A stretch of DNA of 23,799 bases from Brevundimonas sp. UBA7534 (GTDB lineage Bacteria; Pseudomonadota; Alphaproteobacteria; Caulobacterales; Caulobacteraceae): contig NZ_DLMO01000175.1 in NCBI RefSeq assembly GCF_002479325.1, forward strand, positions 1-23,799. The letters are read 5' to 3'. Every line of letters begins with the position of its first letter. The stretch's first letter is position 1. Both the position numbers and the translations under genes were made by a program. The notes under the pieces were generated by a model, which was not told the DNA's origin, searched no databases, and saw nothing but the letters and a program-made list of their open reading frames with translations. This document shows positions 7,187-14,944 of the stretch, in pieces.

Positions 7187-8188
7187 TTGCAGGCCCCGTC
7201 GCAACCGGCTAACGCCAGCGGCATGAACTTCGACTTCGACGCCCAGGTCACCGCCGCCCTGTTCGACGCGTCCGGCGCCGTCTTCGCCCTGGGCGACGGT
7301 TCGGTGCGGTTCGACGATCGCCAGCGGATCGAGGCGCATGACGGGGCGGTGCTGTGCGCGGCCGTGCATCCGTCGGGCGACGGCGTCGTCACCGGCGGCG
7401 ACGACGGCCGCGTGGTCTGGAGCCGGCGCGGCGAGGACCCTCAAATCCTGGCCACGGCCAAGAACCAGTGGATCGACGCCATCGACGCCTCGGCCGCGTC
7501 GGGCCTGGTGGCCTTCTCCTTCGGGCGCACCCTGTCGGTGATCGATCCGGCGGACACCGGGTTCCGCCGCGACTTCCAGCACGAGCGCACCGTCTCCGGC
7601 GTGGCCTTCGAGCCCAAGGGCCGGCGCATCGCGACCTCCACCTACGGCGGCGCGGCCCTGTGGTACGCGCGGATCGAAAAGCAGCAGCCGACCCTGCTGA
7701 AATGGGCCGGGTCGCACACCGGAGTGACCATCTCGCCCGACGGCGCCTTCGTCGTCACCATGATGCAGGACAATCAACTGCACGGATGGCGGCTGAAGGA
7801 CGCCAAGAACCTGCGGATGGGCGGGTATCCGGGCAAGGTCCGCTCGGTCGCCTTCCTGGCTGGCGGTCAGTTGATGGCGACCTCGGGCGCGCAGGGCGTG
7901 GTGCTGTGGCCCTTCATCGGCTCCAACGGCCCGATGGGGCGCGAGGCGACCGAGATCGGCTATGACGAGGCCAGTCTGGTCAATCTGGTCTCGGCGCGCG
8001 CGGCGCACGGTCTGGTCGCCGCCGGCCTGACGGACGGTCGGGTCTGGGTCGCCCATCCGGCGGCGCAGGGGCTGAACTTCGTCAAGGCCGAGAAGGGCGC
8101 CGCCATCGTGGCCCTGTCGCTGAGCCCCAAGGCGGACAAGGTCGCCTGGGCCGACGAGGACGGTCGCGCCGGCGTGGCGATCCTCTGA
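7187..8188 (+). CDS. WD40-like beta-propeller protein
   Basis: 333 residues with repeated WD40/beta-propeller blades spaced about 40 residues apart: AHDGAVLCAAVHPSGDGVVTG, RTVSGVAFEPKGRRIATSTY, SHTGVTISPDGAFVVTMMQD, GKVRSVAFLAGGQLMATSGA and AIVALSLSPKADKVAWADED are visible. No signal peptide or membrane segment is seen, so it is probably a cytoplasmic scaffold. The start is uncertain. TTG 7187 has a strong GGGAGG 8 bases upstream, whereas ATG 7223 begins a more conserved-looking sequence (MNFDFDAQVTAALFD) but lacks a Shine-Dalgarno. The gene ends TGA-G-ATG at mtgA, so the two are probably translationally coupled. Its partner is unknown. Confidence 0.85.
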   Translation: MQAPSQPANASGMNFDFDAQVTAALFDASGAVFALGDGSVRFDDRQRIEAHDGAVLCAAVHPSGDGVVTGGDDGRVVWSRRGEDPQILATAKNQWIDAIDASAASGLVAFSFGRTLSVIDPADTGFRRDFQHERTVSGVAFEPKGRRIATSTYGGAALWYARIEKQQPTLLKWAGSHTGVTISPDGAFVVTMMQDNQLHGWRLKDAKNLRMGGYPGKVRSVAFLAGGQLMATSGAQGVVLWPFIGSNGPMGREATEIGYDEASLVNLVSARAAHGLVAAGLTDGRVWVAHPAAQGLNFVKAEKGAAIVALSLSPKADKVAWADEDGRAGVAIL

Positions 8189-8189
8189 G

Positions 8190-8885
8190 ATGGCGGGCAA
8201 GCGGTTCCGTCCGGGCCGGCTGCTGGGGCTGATCCTTCTGGCCCTGATCGCCGTGCCGGTGGTCGGGGTCGCCCTGTTCGCGGTGGTCCCGCCGACGCCG
8301 ACCATCCTGATGCTGCAGCAGGCGGCCGGGGGGCGGGGACTGGACTATCGCTGGCGGGGGCTGAACGACATCTCGCCGAACCTGGTCGACGCCGCTATCG
8401 CCGCCGAGGACGCCCGCTTCTGCAGCCACCACGGCTTCGACATGGAGGCGATCCAGAAGGCGCTGGACCACAACGCCGAGGGCGGGCGCATCCGGGGCGG
8501 ATCGACCATCAGCCAGCAGACCGCCAAGAACGTCTTCCTGTGGCCGTCGCGCGACTGGGTCCGAAAGGGGCTGGAGGCGGGCTACACCGTCCTGATCGAG
8601 ACGGTCTGGTCCAAGCGCCGGATCATGGAGGTCTATCTGAACGTGGTGGAGTGGGCGCCCGGCGTCTATGGCGCCCAGGCGGCGTCGCGCCACTGGTTCG
8701 GCAAGGACGCGGCCGACCTGACCCCGCGCGAGGCGGCGCGCCTGGCCGCCATCCTGCCCGCGCCGCGCCGCTACAAGGCGGCCAGTCCCGGCCCTTATGT
8801 CCGCCGCCGCGCCAGCCGCATCCAGGCCGCCATGGGCACGGTGCGGGGCGACGGCCTGAACGCCTGCGTCCTCGGGTCGCGCTAG
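8190..8885 (+). CDS. mtgA: Monofunctional peptidoglycan glycosyltransferase
   Basis: GT51 transglycosylase that polymerises lipid II into glycan strands. It has 231 residues, with a single N-terminal membrane anchor at about 10-33. The catalytic domain contains the hallmark AAEDARFCSHHGFD (catalytic Glu73), RGGSTISQQTAKN at 102-114, and the KRRIMEVYLNVVEWAPGVYG block with the second conserved Glu. There is no transpeptidase domain, so it is the MtgA type rather than a bifunctional penicillin-binding protein. ATG 8190 lies one base after the WD40-like stop. The TAG stop (8883-8885) overlaps the stop of the convergent gene. Confidence in the function is high. Confidence 0.95.
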   Translation: MAGKRFRPGRLLGLILLALIAVPVVGVALFAVVPPTPTILMLQQAAGGRGLDYRWRGLNDISPNLVDAAIAAEDARFCSHHGFDMEAIQKALDHNAEGGRIRGGSTISQQTAKNVFLWPSRDWVRKGLEAGYTVLIETVWSKRRIMEVYLNVVEWAPGVYGAQAASRHWFGKDAADLTPREAARLAAILPAPRRYKAASPGPYVRRRASRIQAAMGTVRGDGLNACVLGSR

Positions 8886-9223
8886 AGCCCCTCGCGGGCC
8901 TTCAGCTCCTGGCGTTCACGGGCCACGGCGGCGTCGACCGCGCGGCGCTGCTGGGCGACCTGGGCCTCCAGTTCGATCAGTTCGCGGTTCTTGGCGTTGG
9001 AGGCCTCGGCGCGGCTGACGCCGGCGGGGCGGCCGGTGATGTCGGGCACGTAGATCGGCGTGGCGCAGGTGCGCGTCTCGATGTCGTACCAGTCGCCGCG
9101 CGCCTCGCACCGCTCGCCGGGGCTGACCCAGACGGCCTGCAGCACGAAGATGCCCGCCAGCATTACCCCGAACACGCCCAGGAAGATCATGCTCAGGCGC
9201 GGAAAGGTCAGGAAACGCTTCAT
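8882..9223 (-). CDS. Small single-pass membrane protein, unknown function
   Basis: 113 residues from ATG 9223. The frame is open further upstream, but only this Met gives a sensible membrane topology. Residues ~11-31 form one transmembrane helix after a short basic N-terminus (MKRF). A probable periplasmic segment follows with two cysteines (ERCEARGDWYDIETRTCATP), which could form a disulfide. The last ~45 residues are a charged, coiled-coil-like helix (NRELIELEAQVAQQRRAVDA). I do not recognise the family. It is convergent with mtgA, with the two stop codons overlapping, and divergent from etfB. Confidence 0.75.
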   Translation of the reverse strand: MKRFLTFPRLSMIFLGVFGVMLAGIFVLQAVWVSPGERCEARGDWYDIETRTCATPIYVPDITGRPAGVSRAEASNAKNRELIELEAQVAQQRRAVDAAVARERQELKAREGL

Positions 9224-9274
9224 CTCTCGGTCCGTTAGGGTCGGTCGGGCCAGGAAACCTGACGCCGCGTTACG

Positions 9275-9301
9275 TTGACAGGCCTTCTCGACCGCTCCAT
9301 G
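9275..9301 (+). promoter_or_regulatory. Candidate sigma-73 type promoter for etfBA
   Basis: TTGACAG (9275-9281), a 12-base spacer, then GCTCCATG (9294-9301). The Caulobacter housekeeping consensus is TTGACGS-N10-14-GCTANAWC, so the -35 is nearly perfect, the spacing fits and the -10 is partial. It would give a leader of about 30 bases before the etfB ATG. Confidence 0.45.
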
Positions 9302-9340
9302 TCCTTGCCCCATCAATCAGGCGATTTCACGGATAGACCC

Positions 9341-10105
9341 ATGAAGGTTCTCGTCCCCGTCAAACGGGTGATCGACTATAACGTCAAGGCCCGCGTGAAG
9401 GCGGACCAGTCGGGCGTCGACCTGGCCAACGTCAAGATGAGCATGAACCCCTTCGACGAAATCGCCGTCGAAGAGGCCGTGCGTCTGAAGGAAGGCAAGG
9501 AGCACCACGCCGCCGGCACGGCCGACGAGATCGTCGTGGTGTCCATCGGCGTCACCCAGGCGCAGGAGACGATCCGCACCGCCCTGGCCATGGGCGCCGA
9601 CCGCGGCGTGCTGATCCAGTCGGACACCGACCTGGAGCCCCTGGCGGTCGCCAAGCTGCTGAAGGCCGTGGTCGACGAGGAGAAGCCTGACCTGGTGCTG
9701 ATGGGCAAGCAGTCCATCGACGGCGACAACAATGCGGTCGGCCAGATGCTGGCGGCCCTGCTGGACTGGCCCCAGGCCACCTTCGCCGGCAAGCTGGAAA
9801 TCGCCGACGGCAAGGCGACCGTGACGCGCGAGGTCGACGGCGGCCTGCAGACCGTGGCGGCCCAGCTGCCGGCGGTGGTGACCGTGGACCTGCGGCTGAA
9901 CACGCCGCGCTACGCGTCTCTGCCCAACATCATGAAGGCCAAGAAGAAGGAGATCGCCGTCAAGGCGGTCGCCGACTACGGCGTCGACACGGCCGACCGG
10001 CTGAAGGTCCTGAAGGTCACCGAGCCGCCCAAGCGCTCGGCCGGCGTCAAGGTCGAGAGCGCCGCCCAACTGGTCGAAACCCTCAAGTCCGCGGGAGTGC
10101 TGTAA
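9341..10105 (+). CDS. etfB: Electron transfer flavoprotein beta subunit
   Basis: The small ETF subunit (254 residues) binds AMP and pairs with EtfA. It carries electrons from acyl-CoA dehydrogenases and related flavoenzymes to ETF:ubiquinone oxidoreductase. Visible hallmarks are the N-terminal MKVLVPVKRVIDYNVK, MNPFDEIAVEEAVRLKE, the nucleotide-binding MGKQSIDGDNNAVGQM, and the family signature around VTREVDGGLQTVAAQLPAVV. Start ATG 9341 matches the typical EtfB N-terminus; an open frame extends upstream but does not look conserved. The TAA stop is followed directly by the etfA ATG. The subunit oxidises no substrate itself but is needed for the isovaleryl-CoA and isobutyryl-CoA steps that follow Bkd. 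Confidence 0.97.
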   Translation: MKVLVPVKRVIDYNVKARVKADQSGVDLANVKMSMNPFDEIAVEEAVRLKEGKEHHAAGTADEIVVVSIGVTQAQETIRTALAMGADRGVLIQSDTDLEPLAVAKLLKAVVDEEKPDLVLMGKQSIDGDNNAVGQMLAALLDWPQATFAGKLEIADGKATVTREVDGGLQTVAAQLPAVVTVDLRLNTPRYASLPNIMKAKKKEIAVKAVADYGVDTADRLKVLKVTEPPKRSAGVKVESAAQLVETLKSAGVL

Positions 10106-11035
10106 ATGGCCGTCCTCGTCATCGCCGATCACGACGGCTCGGCCGTCCGCGACACCACCAACAAGACCGTGACCGCCGCCCTGGCCCTGTCGTCCGACGT
10201 GGACGTGCTGGTGGTGGGCGAGAACGCCAAGGACGCCGCCGACGCCGCCGCCAAGATCGCCGGCGTGCGCAAGGTGCTGCTGGCCGAGAGCGCGGGCCTG
10301 GGCAAGGCGCTCGCCGAGGCGGTGGAGGCGACCGTGGTTCCGCTGGCCGACGGCTATGACGCCATCCTGGCCCCCGCCACCACCGACGGCAAGAACTACG
10401 CCCCGCGCATCGCCGCCAAGCTGGACGTCGCGCCGATCTCGGACATCGTCGAGGTCCTTTCGTCTGATAGTTTCGTGCGCCCGATCTACGCCGGCAACGC
10501 GCTGGAGACGATCCAGTCGTCGGACGCCAAGAAGGTGATCACGGTGCGCCCGACCGCCTTCGACGCGGCGACCAACGACGGCTCGGCCTCGGTCGAGACG
10601 GTCGCCGGCGCCGATGCACCCAAGACCGCCTTCGTCTCCGAGGAGATGGTCAAGTCGGACCGGCCCGAACTGGGCGCCGCCAAGATCGTCGTCTCGGGCG
10701 GCCGCGCCCTGGGCTCCGCGGAGGAGTTCCACGCCGTCATGGACCCGCTGGCCGACAAGCTGGGCGCCGCCGTCGGCGCCTCGCGCGCCGCCGTGGACGC
10801 CGGTTATGCGCCGAACGACTATCAGGTCGGCCAGACCGGCAAGGTCGTGGCGCCCCAGCTCTACATCGCCATCGGCATCTCGGGCGCCATCCAGCACCTG
10901 GCGGGGATGAAGGATTCCAAGACCATCGTCGCCATCAACAAGGACCCGGACGCCCCGATCTTCCAGGTGGCGGACTATGGCCTGGTCGCCGACTACAAGA
11001 CCGCCGTCCCCGAATTGATGGCCGCCCTGGGCTGA
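10106..11035 (+). CDS. etfA: Electron transfer flavoprotein alpha subunit
   Basis: FAD-binding ETF subunit, 309 residues, directly adjoining etfB (TAA-ATG with no gap). The N-terminal domain starts MAVLVIADHDG. The C-terminal FAD domain carries KIVVSGGRALGS, VDAGYAPNDYQVGQTGKVVAP, LYIAIGISGAIQHLAGM and INKDPDAPIFQVADYGLVAD, all classical EtfA motifs. Length and motif order match the family. A strong intrinsic terminator lies 24 bases after the stop, closing a two-gene etfBA operon. Confidence 0.97.
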   Translation: MAVLVIADHDGSAVRDTTNKTVTAALALSSDVDVLVVGENAKDAADAAAKIAGVRKVLLAESAGLGKALAEAVEATVVPLADGYDAILAPATTDGKNYAPRIAAKLDVAPISDIVEVLSSDSFVRPIYAGNALETIQSSDAKKVITVRPTAFDAATNDGSASVETVAGADAPKTAFVSEEMVKSDRPELGAAKIVVSGGRALGSAEEFHAVMDPLADKLGAAVGASRAAVDAGYAPNDYQVGQTGKVVAPQLYIAIGISGAIQHLAGMKDSKTIVAINKDPDAPIFQVADYGLVADYKTAVPELMAALG

Positions 11036-11059
11036 CCCTTCGGCCAGGCATTGGTTGTT

Positions 11060-11094
11060 CGCCCGTCCCGGTTCGCCGGGGCGGGCGTTTTCTT
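11060..11094 (+). terminator. Rho-independent terminator of etfBA
   Basis: A 12-bp stem (one wobble pair) with a TTCG tetraloop: CGCCCGTCCCGG (11060-11071), TTCG, then CCGGGGCGGGCG (11076-11087), followed by TTTTCTT. It lies 24 bases after the etfA stop. TTCG caps are typical of stable terminator hairpins. Confidence 0.9.
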
Positions 11095-11168
11095 AGGGGG
11101 TTGCACCCAACCCGCATGGGTCTTATGCGCGCGCTCAATCTCCCCCGCACGTCGCTGAAAGATCCGCC

Positions 11169-12401
11169 ATGACCGAGGCCTCCAAGCCCAAGAAAGTCGT
11201 CCTCGCCTATTCCGGCGGCTTGGACACCTCGATCATCCTGAAATGGCTGCAGACCGAATACGGGGCGGAGGTCGTGACCTTCACCGCCGACCTGGGGCAG
11301 GGCGAGGAGCTGGGTCCGGCGCGAGAGAAGGCGCTGAAGCTGGGCATTAGACCTGAGAACATCTTCATCGACGATCTGCGCGAGGAGTTCGTGCGCGACT
11401 TCGTCTTTCCGATGTTCCGCGCCAATGCGCAGTACGAGGGCGACTATCTGCTGGGCACCTCCATCGCCCGGCCGCTGATCTCCAAGCGCCAGATCGAGAT
11501 CGCGCGTCAGGTCGGCGCCGACGCCGTCTGTCACGGCGCGACCGGCAAGGGCAACGACCAGGTCCGTTTCGAGATCGGCTATTACGCCCTGGAGCCCGAC
11601 ATCCGCGTCATCGCCCCCTGGCGCGAGTGGGAGTTCCGCAGCCGCGAGGCCCTGCTGGACTTCGCCGAGAAGAACCAGATCCCGATCGCCAAGGACAAGC
11701 GCGGCGAGGCGCCCTTCAGCGTCGACGCCAACCTTCTGCACTCCTCGTCCGAGGGAAAGGTGCTGGAAGACCCGGCCGTCGAGGCCCCCGAGTTCGTCCA
11801 CCAGCGCACCATCAGCCCCGAGGACGCGCCGGACGTCGCGACCGTCATCGAGATCGGCTTCGAGCGCGGCGACGCCGTCTCGATCAACGGCGAAGCCATG
11901 AGCCCGGCCACGATCCTGACCGCCCTGAACCAGTACGGCCACGACAACGGGATCGGCCGTCTGGACCTGGTCGAGAACCGTTTCGTCGGCATGAAGTCGC
12001 GCGGCGTCTATGAGACCCCCGGCGGCACCATCCTGATCGCGGCCCACCGCGGCATCGAGAGCATCACCCTGGACGGCGGCTCCATGCATCTGAAGGACCA
12101 GCTGATGCCGAAGTACGCCGAGCTGATCTACAACGGCTTCTGGTTCTCGCCCGAGCGCGAGATGCTGCAGGCCGCCATCGACAAGTCGCAGGAAAAGGTC
12201 ACAGGCACGGTCAAGGTCAAGCTGTACAAGGGCAATGTCTCGGTCATCGGCCGCGAAAGCCCCTACAGCCTCTACGATCAGGACCTGGTGACGTTCGAGG
12301 AAGGCGTCCAGGCCTATGACCACAAGGACGCCGCCGGCTTCATCAAGCTGAACGCGCTGCGTCTGCGGGTGCTGGCCAAACGGGACGCGCGCGGCAAGTA
12401 A
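11169..12401 (+). CDS. argG: Argininosuccinate synthase
   Basis: Joins citrulline and aspartate using ATP to form argininosuccinate, the penultimate step of arginine synthesis. It is 410 residues, the usual length. The PP-loop AYSGGLDTS (residues 13-21) binds ATP. Further hallmarks are EYGAEVVTFTADLGQG, YLLGTSIARPLISK, CHGATGKGNDQVRFE, YETPGGTILIAAHR, and the C-terminal GTVKVKLYKGNVSVIGRES. The gene stands alone between a terminator and a hairpin. A possible promoter is TTGCAC (11101-11106) with TATGCG 17 bases downstream. ATG 11169 has no strong Shine-Dalgarno. Confidence 0.97.
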   Translation: MTEASKPKKVVLAYSGGLDTSIILKWLQTEYGAEVVTFTADLGQGEELGPAREKALKLGIRPENIFIDDLREEFVRDFVFPMFRANAQYEGDYLLGTSIARPLISKRQIEIARQVGADAVCHGATGKGNDQVRFEIGYYALEPDIRVIAPWREWEFRSREALLDFAEKNQIPIAKDKRGEAPFSVDANLLHSSSEGKVLEDPAVEAPEFVHQRTISPEDAPDVATVIEIGFERGDAVSINGEAMSPATILTALNQYGHDNGIGRLDLVENRFVGMKSRGVYETPGGTILIAAHRGIESITLDGGSMHLKDQLMPKYAELIYNGFWFSPEREMLQAAIDKSQEKVTGTVKVKLYKGNVSVIGRESPYSLYDQDLVTFEEGVQAYDHKDAAGFIKLNALRLRVLAKRDARGK

Positions 12402-12411
12402 GGCTGCGCTT

Positions 12412-12443
12412 GCCGCCACCCGGATTTCTCGTAGGGTGGCGGC
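12412..12443 (+). terminator. Hairpin after argG, probable terminator
   Basis: A perfect 10-bp inverted repeat, GCCGCCACCC (12412-12421) and GGGTGGCGGC (12434-12443), with a 12-base loop, begins 10 bases after the argG stop. It is followed by TCCATTTCTC, a poor T-tract, so termination may be partial. The hairpin ends 22 bases before the next start codon and may leave read-through into the secreted-protein genes. Confidence 0.6.
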
Positions 12444-12465
12444 TCCATTTCTCGGAGCATTCTCC

Positions 12466-12918
12466 ATGCGTCTCCTGACCCCGCTGGCCGCCGTCGCCGC
12501 CCTGGCGCTCGCCGCCCCCGCCTTCGCCCAGGATGCGGCGCCAGCCGCGCCGGCGGCCCAGGCGCCCGCCGCCGAGCAACAGAGCCCGGAAGAGGCCGCC
12601 TTCGAAGCCAAGGCAGAGGCGTTCGGCCAGAGCATGGAGGCGATGGCGACCGAAATGCAGACCGCCGCCGCCCAGGCCGACAAGGCCAAGGCCAAGACCG
12701 ACCTGGACGCGATCCAGGCCCGCTATCAGTCTGACGCCGACGCCTTCGTGACCGAGTTCCAGGCCTTCGCGACCGCCCAGACGGCCGCGTCAGGCGAGGA
12801 CGCCTCGGCTCAGATCGCCGCCGCCGCCGAGCAGATCCGCGGCATTCCCGCCCTGGCGCGCGGTCAGGTGGAAGCGGCCGCCAACGCCCCGGCCGAGCCT
12901 CCGGCGACCCCTCAGTAA
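12466..12918 (+). CDS. Secreted Ala-rich helical protein (paralogue 1)
   Basis: 150 residues from ATG 12466, with GGAG at 12454-12457 upstream. The N-terminus is a clear Sec signal peptide with AFA-Q at the predicted cleavage site (about residue 21-22), so the mature protein is periplasmic. After a Pro/Ala-rich spacer comes an alpha-helical, Ala/Gln/Glu-rich body (FEAKAEAFGQSMEAMATEMQ) and a short Pro-rich tail. No catalytic motif is visible and I do not recognise the family. The next gene has the same layout and a related FEA-x-x-E-x-FG block, so the two look like diverged tandem duplicates. Confidence 0.82.
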   Translation: MRLLTPLAAVAALALAAPAFAQDAAPAAPAAQAPAAEQQSPEEAAFEAKAEAFGQSMEAMATEMQTAAAQADKAKAKTDLDAIQARYQSDADAFVTEFQAFATAQTAASGEDASAQIAAAAEQIRGIPALARGQVEAAANAPAEPPATPQ

Positions 12919-12995
12919 GTCGCCTTACCGCGATTTCACTTGAGCCCAGGCGGTCGTGGGGCGACCTTGCGCGGGTCGTCCACGGGGGGTCTCCC

Positions 12996-13559
12996 ATGAT
13001 CCGCGTCCTCAGCCTGACCGCCGCGCTGGCTCTTCTGCCGCTTTCGTCCGCCCTGGCCCAGGAAACGGCTCAGGAGGCCGCCGCGCCGGATTCGGCCGAG
13101 GCCCGTTTGGAAGCCGCTTCGGCCGACTTCGAGGCCCGGATGGAGCGCTTTGGCGAACGCGCCGAGGCCATTTCCGAGGACGAGAGTCTAACCGACGAAC
13201 AGAAGGGCGTTCGCATCTCCGCCCTGTGGGCCGAGTATTCGCCCGACGTCGCCGCCTTCACCGCCGAGGCGACCCGCATGGCCTCTGCCATCGCCGCCGA
13301 GGCGCTGAAGGACATCGACGTCGACGCCCTGGTCTCCGAGGCGCTGAACGATCCAGAGGTGCAGGACGCCATCCAGAGCGGCGTCGCCGGCGCCCAGGGC
13401 GTCGTCGCCAATAGCGCCTGGACCAATCCCGACCCCGAACAGATCGAGACCTACGGACTGATCGCCCAGTACGCGCTGGACCAGGCCGGCGACGCCGTCG
13501 AGGCGATCGAGCCGCCGGCCCCGCCCGAACCCCCCGCGCCGCCGGCGCCCGAGGTGTGA
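12996..13559 (+). CDS. Secreted Ala-rich helical protein (paralogue 2)
   Basis: 187 residues; a signal peptide ends at ALA-Q (about residue 21-22), so the mature protein is periplasmic. The start ATG has a GGGG stretch upstream. The body is helical and acidic (FEARMERFGERAEAISEDE), with a central segment rich in Ala and Asp. It ends in a Pro-rich tail (EPPAPPEPPAPPAPEV) that may pass through or contact the peptidoglycan. The N-terminal half resembles the preceding gene in layout and in the FEA...FG...EA block. The function is unknown. It lies 77 bases downstream of its paralogue on the same strand. Confidence 0.82.
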   Translation: MIRVLSLTAALALLPLSSALAQETAQEAAAPDSAEARLEAASADFEARMERFGERAEAISEDESLTDEQKGVRISALWAEYSPDVAAFTAEATRMASAIAAEALKDIDVDALVSEALNDPEVQDAIQSGVAGAQGVVANSAWTNPDPEQIETYGLIAQYALDQAGDAVEAIEPPAPPEPPAPPAPEV

Positions 13560-13613
13560 AGCTAGGGCTTCGATCCGCTTGACGGGCGCGTCACGGCGGA
13601 GGACATCGCCGCA

Positions 13614-14246
13614 ATGTCCGCCCTGCCTGTCGATCCGCACCTCTATTCGACCTTCCTAGGGGTCATGGCCGTGATGGCGATCACGCCCGGCCCGGCCAAT
13701 CTGTTCGCGGTGGCGACAGGCATGGAGAAAGGCCGCGCCTCGGCCCTGGTCGGCGTGGTCGGCGTGAACGCCGCCACCCTGGTCTGGTTCGCTGCCGCCG
13801 CCCTGGGGTTGGGCGCCCTGGTCAAGGCCTTCCCCCAGGCGTTTCGCCTGATCGCCGTGGCCGGCGCCCTCTATGTCGCCTGGTTGGGATTGAAGGCCTT
13901 GCACGGCGCCTTCAAGACCGCCGCGGATCCCAAGCGCATCGTCGTGCGGCGCGGCCGCAGCGCCTTCGTCGACGGCTTCGCGGTGCAGATCGCCAACCCC
14001 AAGGCGGTGCTTTTCTTCACGGCCGTCCTTCCGCCCTTCCTGGATGTCAGTCGCCCCATCGCGCCGCAGCTGGTTCTGTTCGCCGCCGCCGTCATCGGCA
14101 TGGACATGATGTCGATGAGCGCCTACGCCCTGTCCGGCGCCGCGCTGTCGCGTCGCATGGCCCAGCCCCGGTTTCGGCGCGGTTTCGGCCTGTTCGTCGG
14201 CATCCTCTTGCTGGCCGCGGCCGTATTGATCGTCATCAGGTTGTAG
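13614..14246 (+). CDS. LysE/RhtB-family amino acid exporter
   Basis: 210-residue inner-membrane exporter with the LysE/RhtB signature near the N-terminus (MAVMAITPGPANLFAVATGM), followed by GRASALVGVVGVNAATLVW. A second conserved block, FVDGFAVQIANPKAVLFF, is typical of the family. About six hydrophobic segments can be traced. Family members export amino acids such as homoserine, threonine, leucine or lysine; the substrate here cannot be told. CGGAGG at about 13597-13602 supports ATG 13614. Confidence 0.93.
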   Translation: MSALPVDPHLYSTFLGVMAVMAITPGPANLFAVATGMEKGRASALVGVVGVNAATLVWFAAAALGLGALVKAFPQAFRLIAVAGALYVAWLGLKALHGAFKTAADPKRIVVRRGRSAFVDGFAVQIANPKAVLFFTAVLPPFLDVSRPIAPQLVLFAAAVIGMDMMSMSAYALSGAALSRRMAQPRFRRGFGLFVGILLLAAAVLIVIRL

Positions 14247-14276
14247 CGCGCCGCAAGCTTGGCCTTGCATTCGTCG

Positions 14277-14301
14277 GGAACGTGGCCGTTCATGCGTCGT
14301 T
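14277..14301 (+). promoter_or_regulatory. EcfG/SigT-type general stress promoter candidate
   Basis: GGAAC (14277-14281), exactly 16 bases, then CGTT (14298-14301). This matches the alphaproteobacterial EcfG (SigT in Caulobacter) consensus GGAAC-N16-17-CGTT. It lies 43 bases before the lipoprotein ATG, so the start site would fall about 35 bases before the gene. The position, spacing and motif all fit, but a chance match cannot be excluded. Confidence 0.6.
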
Positions 14302-14344
14302 CAGCAGCCAGCGCGCCCAATTCGGCGATCAAGGAGTTGATTTC

Positions 14345-14908
14345 ATGAAAGCCCCCTTCCTCAAGACCCTTGCGATCACGGCGGTCGCAGGGCTGACTCT
14401 GGCCGCGTGCGCCACCGCCACGCCGTATCAGCCCGCCGGCTTCAACGGCCAGCGTGGCGGCTATGCAGAACAGCGGCTGGAGAACGACCGCTACCGCGTG
14501 TCCTTTTCGGGCAATTCCCTGACCTCGCGCGAGCAGGTCGAGATGTCGTTGCTGCTGCGTTCGGCCGAGCTGACGGCCGAGAGCGGCTATGACTGGTTCG
14601 CCACGGTGAACCGCGCCACGGATCGCGACACCCGCTTCGTCGGATCGCCCGACCCGTTCTATTCGCGATACAACAGCTTCTACGGGCCGTACTGGGGTCC
14701 GTCGTGGCGCTATTATCGCGGCGGCTTCTGGCGCCCGTTCGACCCGTGGGGTCCCAACGACTTCGACGTGCGCCAGGTAGACCGTTACGAAGCCAGCGCA
14801 GAGATCGTGATGGGCCGCGGTCCCAAGCCCGCCGGCGATCCCAACGCCTTCGACGCCCGCGAGGTCATCCAGAACCTGGGACCGCGCGTCACCCGCCCCA
14901 TGCCCTGA
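14345..14908 (+). CDS. CC0125/CC1285 family lipoprotein
   Basis: 187-residue lipoprotein. The signal peptide ends in a lipobox LTLAAC, with Cys22 as the lipidated residue; no Asp follows, so outer-membrane sorting is likely. The mature part has the pattern of a Caulobacteraceae lipoprotein family: GGYAEQRLENDRYRVSFSGNSLTSREQVE, LLLRSAELTAESGYDWF, then an aromatic, Gly-rich stretch (SRYNSFYGPYWGPSWRYYRG) and a final YEASAEIVMGRGPKP strand. The start ATG 14345 has AAGGAG at 14331-14336. The family function is unknown. An EcfG-type promoter motif upstream suggests stress induction. A terminator follows 36 bases after the stop. Confidence 0.88.
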   Translation: MKAPFLKTLAITAVAGLTLAACATATPYQPAGFNGQRGGYAEQRLENDRYRVSFSGNSLTSREQVEMSLLLRSAELTAESGYDWFATVNRATDRDTRFVGSPDPFYSRYNSFYGPYWGPSWRYYRGGFWRPFDPWGPNDFDVRQVDRYEASAEIVMGRGPKPAGDPNAFDAREVIQNLGPRVTRPMP

Positions 14909-14944
14909 CAGGCCTGAAGCAGCGCGAAGCGCGATAGGCCGACC

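Noticed and set aside
9317..10897. Open frame of 526 codons antisense to etfB and etfA
   Set aside because: Both etf genes are unmistakable. The antisense product is rich in Gly, Asp, His and Val repeats and resembles no family.
10935..12695. Open frame of 586 codons antisense to argG
   Set aside because: argG is certain on the plus strand; the antisense frame is a codon-bias artefact.
13579..13585. Perfect -35-like TTGACGG before the LysE-type gene
   Set aside because: No matching -10 box was found at an acceptable distance.
14123..14332. Minus-strand 69-codon frame in the gap before the lipoprotein gene
   Set aside because: Its first ~30 residues look protein-like, but it overlaps the LysE-type gene by over 120 bases, would run through the EcfG-type promoter, and matches no family I know.
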